From: Anthopleura xanthogrammica
Taxonomy: Eukaryota; Cnidaria; Anthozoa; Actiniaria; Actiniidae
Length of the DNA: 64,000 nt
Reading direction: 5' to 3'
Assembly: GCA_964019055.1 (NCBI GenBank)
Contig: OZ025220.1
Location: 5,335,620-5,399,619 of the forward strand
Every line of letters begins with the position of its first letter. The stretch's first letter is position 1. The notes below the pieces were generated by a model. That model had not been told where the DNA came from. It saw only the letters and a program-made list of their open reading frames with translations, and did not search any database. This document shows positions 59,698 through 64,000 of the stretch, piece after piece. Made by a program: the position numbers and the translations under genes.

Positions 59698-62345
59698 TTA
59701 CAAAACAGACACAATGGCAGCAATCATTATCATCAGCGGCTTTTGACCAAACTGACATGCACCTGGAAAAAAAAGAGATATAGACAATGAAAGGCAAAGC
59801 GTAACATTAAATTGCCTTAAAATGGTAATAAAGTCTATTATATTCAAGTAGGTTATGTCAGCCATTCGAGCAGTCATTTGCTTGGCTGGTTAGTTAGTGC
59901 TGATGTATACAGTCATTTGAAAAAATAAACGTTGTCCCTGACCGGCTTCGCGACTACGCGACCTGACCGAAACGGAGTATGGGTAGAAATCACTGAAGCG
60001 CTTAAATATTCGCTCTGAAGTAGTTGTTTTTGCTTACTAATGAGATAACACAAGCAGCAACCCTTTAAATGTATGTCTTCTGGTTTTGCGAAAGGAAGAA
60101 AAAAAGTCGATATGAGTAATATTCATTCAAAGATGTCCCCAATTTTGAAACTGTTAAGTCATTAAAATACTATTTCTCCAGCGAATTTTCGTGCTGTAAG
60201 CCCGGCGCATATACAATCAGTGAAGATTTCAACTGCTTCAGTGATTTCTACCCATACTCCCGTTCGGGCTAGTCGCGTAGTCGCGGAGCCGGTCGACGAC
60301 AACGTTTTTTCAAATGAGTGTATAGCCTACTGCTTGGATGGCTGTTCGGATCGGTCATTTGCTTGGCTCTACGTAGTTAGTTTACTAATTTCTGATCATT
60401 ACAATCACAAGAACTGCACTATGCTATTCTTACCACAGTGTTGCTCATTGCAGTAGGTATCTTCACACTTGACTTCTCTAGCTAGTGCCACACTCAAGCA
60501 CCCCCCAGCACGTATTGGACAGCATGACCTGTTCTGCCAGATTTGTGAAGGAGTTCCATCACAGCACTTTTGCTTACACAGCTTCATGTCTGTTGCCCAT
60601 AGAGAGGCAGTATAAGCCGCTTGGGAAGAAAATGGTATCATAGATTGGTTAGAATCTATCAAATTTCTTTCGCCAGTACAAGCTCTTGGAATTCGATAGC
60701 TCTGTGCACTCATTAGACCTTTTTTAGCTTCGTATCCAAATTACCCATTTCAGACCACATAAAATTCCCTTGCGAAATTTTCTTTTGTTAAAATAGTTAC
60801 ACATGAAAGAATCAACTCCCAAAAGTGGCATCACATGGTCTGAAATTGGCACAACAAACAACGAAGGTAAAGGGGTTTAATCGTTATGAATATAACTTTA
60901 TTTACCGAAAATACTGAACAGCATATTTTTTGGGTTAATTTACTTTCTTAAATATGTTTCAAAAGATATATTCTTAAAGTGTCGAGCACGAATAAAAATA
61001 TCTTAAATAGTCCCATGTAGGTGTATCTGCGTGCATCAGAGCGCAAAACCTCATTTAACATAACCTAGCTAATGTTGTGGTTCTCGAGGAACATAAAACC
61101 TGGGCAATCTCCTCAGTACTTAAAAGTGATAGTAAAAAACCAACACAATTTTTTTTATTGATATTGCTGTATTTCAATCAGCTAGTAAAAGTATTGTTTA
61201 ATACTAGTCTCTTTTTAAAGTCTTTTTAACAAGACTTATATGCTCCAAATGACGTTAAAACAGATCAGGAAGAATTCTAGTGAAAACTTGCAATTCTTGC
61301 GATAACATTCCACACGAGACAACATCCAAAGGACGTCAAGTAAAATCAAGCAATACACAGGGTCGCATCAAGTCTTGAAACAAAGGGAGATAGGAGGGAG
61401 GAACAAAGTCACTTAACGACACGTGATAATAAAAAAATCATATTGGTTACCATAGTTGTTTTAATTTTCTGGGGATAACTGGCCCCCGGGGCGCTACGGC
61501 CCTGATACATGTGTCTTTAGAAAAGTAACGAATGGCCACTGAAAAATTCGATGCCAACAAATTTCTCATTTAGCTTACCTTGAAGCTTTGTGGTAGGCGC
61601 TGAAGTAGATTGTACTACGGTAGGTGTCATAGATGTGGCAGGTGTCTTAGGTGCGGTAGGTGTTGGTTCAGCTGTGGCATTAACACAATCAGGGCCAGAT
61701 GTACAGCAGGTTAAGTTGCATGCTAGCATTTTCATGGGTGCCTTTATTGTCTCATTTTTGTTATCACATACCATTTTCTTATTTTCGCAAAATTGGGGAA
61801 AACCACATTGTTGTGTGATTCTTATTCCTGTCTGTCGTATTAACAGTAAAAAAAAAAGTACAAATAGCAATGTTAATGCTAATGCAAATACAGATATTGA
61901 TGTTGAAGTTGTAGGCAATGGCAATGGCAATGGCAATGGCAATGGCAATGGCAATGGCAATGGCAATGGCAATGGCAATGGCAATGGCAATGGCAATGGC
62001 AATGGCAATGGCAATGGCAATGGCAATGGCAATGGCAATGTATTCTACACCACTTCAAATTATGTAACCCTTCGAAAACGGTAAAAACAAGATTTTTCTC
62101 AGCTACGAACTGGGGTTAAGTCCCCCTTTTAAGATCGCAGTTAAGGGGGACGGCACCTTTGGAAAGTTCGGAATATTAGTGAATAAGATATGTTACCTCT
62201 CCCGTGGTGGTGTTTAGCAAGGTTATATTCCATTTTAAACAAGCTGTAAAAAAGGAATCACATATTTCTGTGACTCTCTGAGCAATGCATTCTTCGTTTG
62301 ATGAAGCATCCTTGCAAGTCAAGCAATTAAACCCTGAAACAGTTG
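59698..62345 (-). CDS. LU-domain protein with short stalk and GPI tail (gene B, 5' exon not seen)
   Basis: Exons 62345-62197, 61831-61579 and 59762-59698, with the same phases as gene A and identical lengths for the first and last. The LU domain reads GFNCLTCKDASSNEECIAQ, then QQCGFPQFCENKKMVCDN, then MLACNLTCCTSGPDCVN. The stalk is only about 30 residues (PTPTAPKTPATSMTPT), and the tail is CQFGQKPLMIMIAAIVSVL. The visible part is about 155 aa. No signal-peptide exon was found between 62346 and 64000, where a retroelement and palindromes have inserted; it probably lies outside the window. The stalk comparison shows that the Pro-Thr-Ala expansion in gene A arose after, or was lost since, the duplication. 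Confidence 0.8.
59914..60325. mobile_element. MITE in gene B intron 3
   Basis: Arms of about 85 bp: ACGTTGTCCCTGACCGGCTT and GACTACGCGACCTGACCG are mirrored by CTAGTCGCGTAGTCGCGGAG and GACAACGT. GGGTAGAAATCACTGAAGC is mirrored inside. Gene A intron 3 has decayed traces of the same ends (about 48515-48545 and 48775-48795), so insertion may predate the gene duplication. Confidence 0.7.
60405..60713 (-). other. Cysteine-rich open frame in gene B intron 3
   Basis: The frame contains MKLCKQKCCDGTPSQIWQN, SCCPIRAGGCLSV and VKCEDTYCNEQHCG, followed directly by GTAAGA, a good donor. The CxxxCC and C..YCN spacing recalls LU C-terminal halves but does not fit one clean domain. No strong acceptor precedes it. 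A homologous but degraded stretch lies in gene A intron 3 (about 48800-48960, minus). It could be an extra LU-derived exon, used or relic. Confidence 0.35.
61915..62040. repeat. (GGCAAT)n array in gene B intron 2
   Basis: About 20 GGCAAT units, between exon 2 and exon 3 of gene B. Translated frames (Asn-Gly or Pro-Leu) are artefacts of an intronic repeat. Confidence 0.9.
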
Positions 62346-62481
62346 CTGCAAATAAGAAGGATACGAAATCATTATTACTAAATCAGCTTTCAGTTTCTAC
62401 AACGATTTGAACAAGGGAACGTGGCGGAGTTCAGTACACAAATAAAGTAATAATAATATGATAATATAATGATTATATAAC

Positions 62482-63174
62482 ATGCAGAAAGTGCTTGATG
62501 GATTACATAGCTGTTCTACTACAAATAACATGTTGCTGAATCCCAAGAAAACCAAAGATATGTGGATCTCTTTCTTCAAAACGTGTACAGAACCAGAAAC
62601 TCTGCACATTCAAAACTCATATTTGGAAAAGGTATCAAATTTCAAATTACTTGGAGTATGGCACCAAGATGATCTATGTTGGAATACTCATATCGAACAA
62701 ACAATGAAAAAAGTGAACAAGAGACTATCTATCTACGAGAAATCAGAAAAGCAAAGTTACCAACAGATGTCAAAGAATCTATCTATTGCAACCAAAATTC
62801 CACCCCTTTTAGAGTATTTATCTCCCGTTTGGGGTGGAATACCAAATTACCTAACAGAAGATCTACAGAGGGTCCAAAACAGAAGTCTTGATATTATTGG
62901 TATAGAAAGAATATTTTTACCAAGGCTAGAAAAACGGCGAGTAGAAGATACTTAACGTGAAATTGAAAGAATAATCAGTGACTCGAATCATCCAAACCAA
63001 GTATTTTTGTTAAATCAAATGTAAATCGCACTTATAATTTAAGGTCAAACTCTAGTCATCAAGTAGTTATAACTAAATCAGGAACTCAAATACATTGGAA
63101 CTCTTTTTTTAAATCCTCATCAACTATTCAGGAGATAATTAGCCAACCAACTGCCCCGATTTTGATCCCGTGAC
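62482..63174 (+). pseudogene. 5'-truncated non-LTR retrotransposon reverse transcriptase remnant
   Basis: The translation shows the RT C-terminal region common to Jockey/CR1-type elements: NMLLNPKKTKDMWISF, VSNFKLLGVWHQDDLCWNTH, then LLEYLSPVWGGIPNYL and LQRVQNRSLDIIG. A TAA stop ends this frame at 62955. The same family's tail continues beyond (REIERIISDSNHPN, then in a shifted frame RTYNLRSNSSHQ to a TGA near 63174), so it carries at least one nonsense change and one frameshift. An AATAAA and AT-rich tail at 63660-63690 may be its 3' end. It lies upstream of gene B exon 2, probably within intron 1. Confidence 0.7.
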
Positions 63175-63214
63175 AATACTTGAAACCACGTAAAGTACTC
63201 CCAAACCAACTGGA

Positions 63215-63496
63215 AATCTGTTCTATTGTATTTCTAGACCAATTGCAACACTGTTCCAATGTCCTTGGACTTGAACAAATTTCAAGTCCAAGGACACTGG
63301 AACTAACAGAGTTGCAATTGGTCTAGAAATACAATAGAACAGATTCCTCGTAAATAATTGATGAGGATTTGAAGTCATTCAAAGTCCGACAATGAGGACT
63401 TGACGGGTTTTCAAAGTCCTTGCAATCGGCTACGCCTCGAACTGGAACTAATTGCGCGGACTTTGAAAACCCGTCAAGTCCTCATTGTCGGACTTT
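63215..63496. mobile_element. Two adjacent palindromes
   Basis: 63215-63345: AATCTGTTCTATTGTATTTC is mirrored by GAAATACAATAGAACAGATT, with GTCCTTGGACTTGA mirrored at the centre. 63381-63496: AAAGTCCGACAATGAGGACT is mirrored by AGTCCTCATTGTCGGACTTT. Each arm is about 40-60 bp. They lie in the retroelement's 3' region. Confidence 0.75.
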
Positions 63497-64000
63497 AAAC
63501 ATTAGTTACCGAGGGCCGCGAGGCTGTTAAGATCATAACTAATCATATATTTTTTTCTTATTCTTTGTATATAATGTAGATGTTTTTTTTGTTTTTTTTC
63601 TATGTATTTTTTCCAAATTTCTTTATATTGTAAACCTTACGTATATATTTTATCTAAGGTAGATTAATAAAGCCTATTATTATATGATTATCAATGTAAT
63701 ACCTATATTTCTTTATTTCAAAAATTTGATAATTTCACATGTGAAAATAACATGTTTTTTTTCACATGCGAAAATATCATCACTATGGTTACAAACTAAA
63801 AAAAGCTCGAAAAAGGTTTCTTTTCTTTTCCATTGATAAATATTTAATAAACAGAATATTACATGGGCGCTTGGAGATACGAATTTTATCTTCTCGTGTT
63901 GAAAATATCTCAAATCAATGATACAAAGGGAAGTAGTTGAACCTTTGAGAAAATCAAATTGACACAAGTAAATTTAACAGCAATAACATCCTTAATGTTA

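Noticed and set aside
61517..62084. Pro-Leu and Asn-Gly repeat ORFs
   Set aside because: The repeat is in gene B intron 2. The real exon begins at 61831 behind a splice acceptor.

Overview
The window looks like animal nuclear DNA, most likely from a cnidarian (an anthozoan or reef coral is my best guess). It is AT-rich and intron-rich. It is packed with small inverted-repeat elements, tRNA-derived SINEs, minisatellites and retroelement remnants, and has no bacterial-style operons. Its genes are short secreted or GPI-anchored proteins spread over several exons. I assembled the gene models by eye, joining open frames at GT/AG sites with compatible phase. No transcript or database support was available.

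Layout. 1-4.6 kb: a mobile element with near-identical inverted arms of about 1.4 kb and a stop-broken unidentified ORF in the middle. 4.9-5.8 kb: tandem duplications and a SINE. 8.1-11.4 kb: a GPI-anchored Ly6/uPAR (LU) gene with a 2.8 kb intron. 13-18.1 kb: a SINE, a palindromic element, a Crypton/DUF3504 tyrosine recombinase bounded by perfect 20-bp inverted repeats, a C-rich MITE and a Penelope-type GIY-YIG remnant. 18.15-35.5 kb: a very large inverted duplication whose arms each carry a three-exon gene for a 156-aa secreted TNF/C1q-like jelly-roll protein, arranged head to head. 35.8-37.2 kb and 39.4-40 kb: minisatellites. 38.4-41.6 kb: small-RNA-like fragments and duplicated exon-like segments. 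44.6-46.3 kb: a Mab-21/cGAS-like nucleotidyltransferase with an apparent signal peptide. 47.5-64 kb: two paralogous LU genes with mucin-like stalks and GPI tails on the minus strand. One has a large Pro-Thr-Ala coding minisatellite. The other lacks it, has a hexanucleotide array in an intron, and runs off the window or lost its first exon from view; its 5' side contains a non-LTR reverse transcriptase remnant.

Together the recognisable genes are surface or secreted recognition-type proteins (three LU proteins and two TNF/C1q-like ligands) plus one cGAS-fold protein. This suggests an innate-immunity or self/non-self flavoured neighbourhood, but that is inference from family membership. The most notable points are the head-to-head TNF/C1q-like pair inside a 17 kb palindrome, the LU-mucin paralogues with different repeat expansions, the TIR-flanked tyrosine recombinase, and the signal-peptide-bearing Mab-21 protein.
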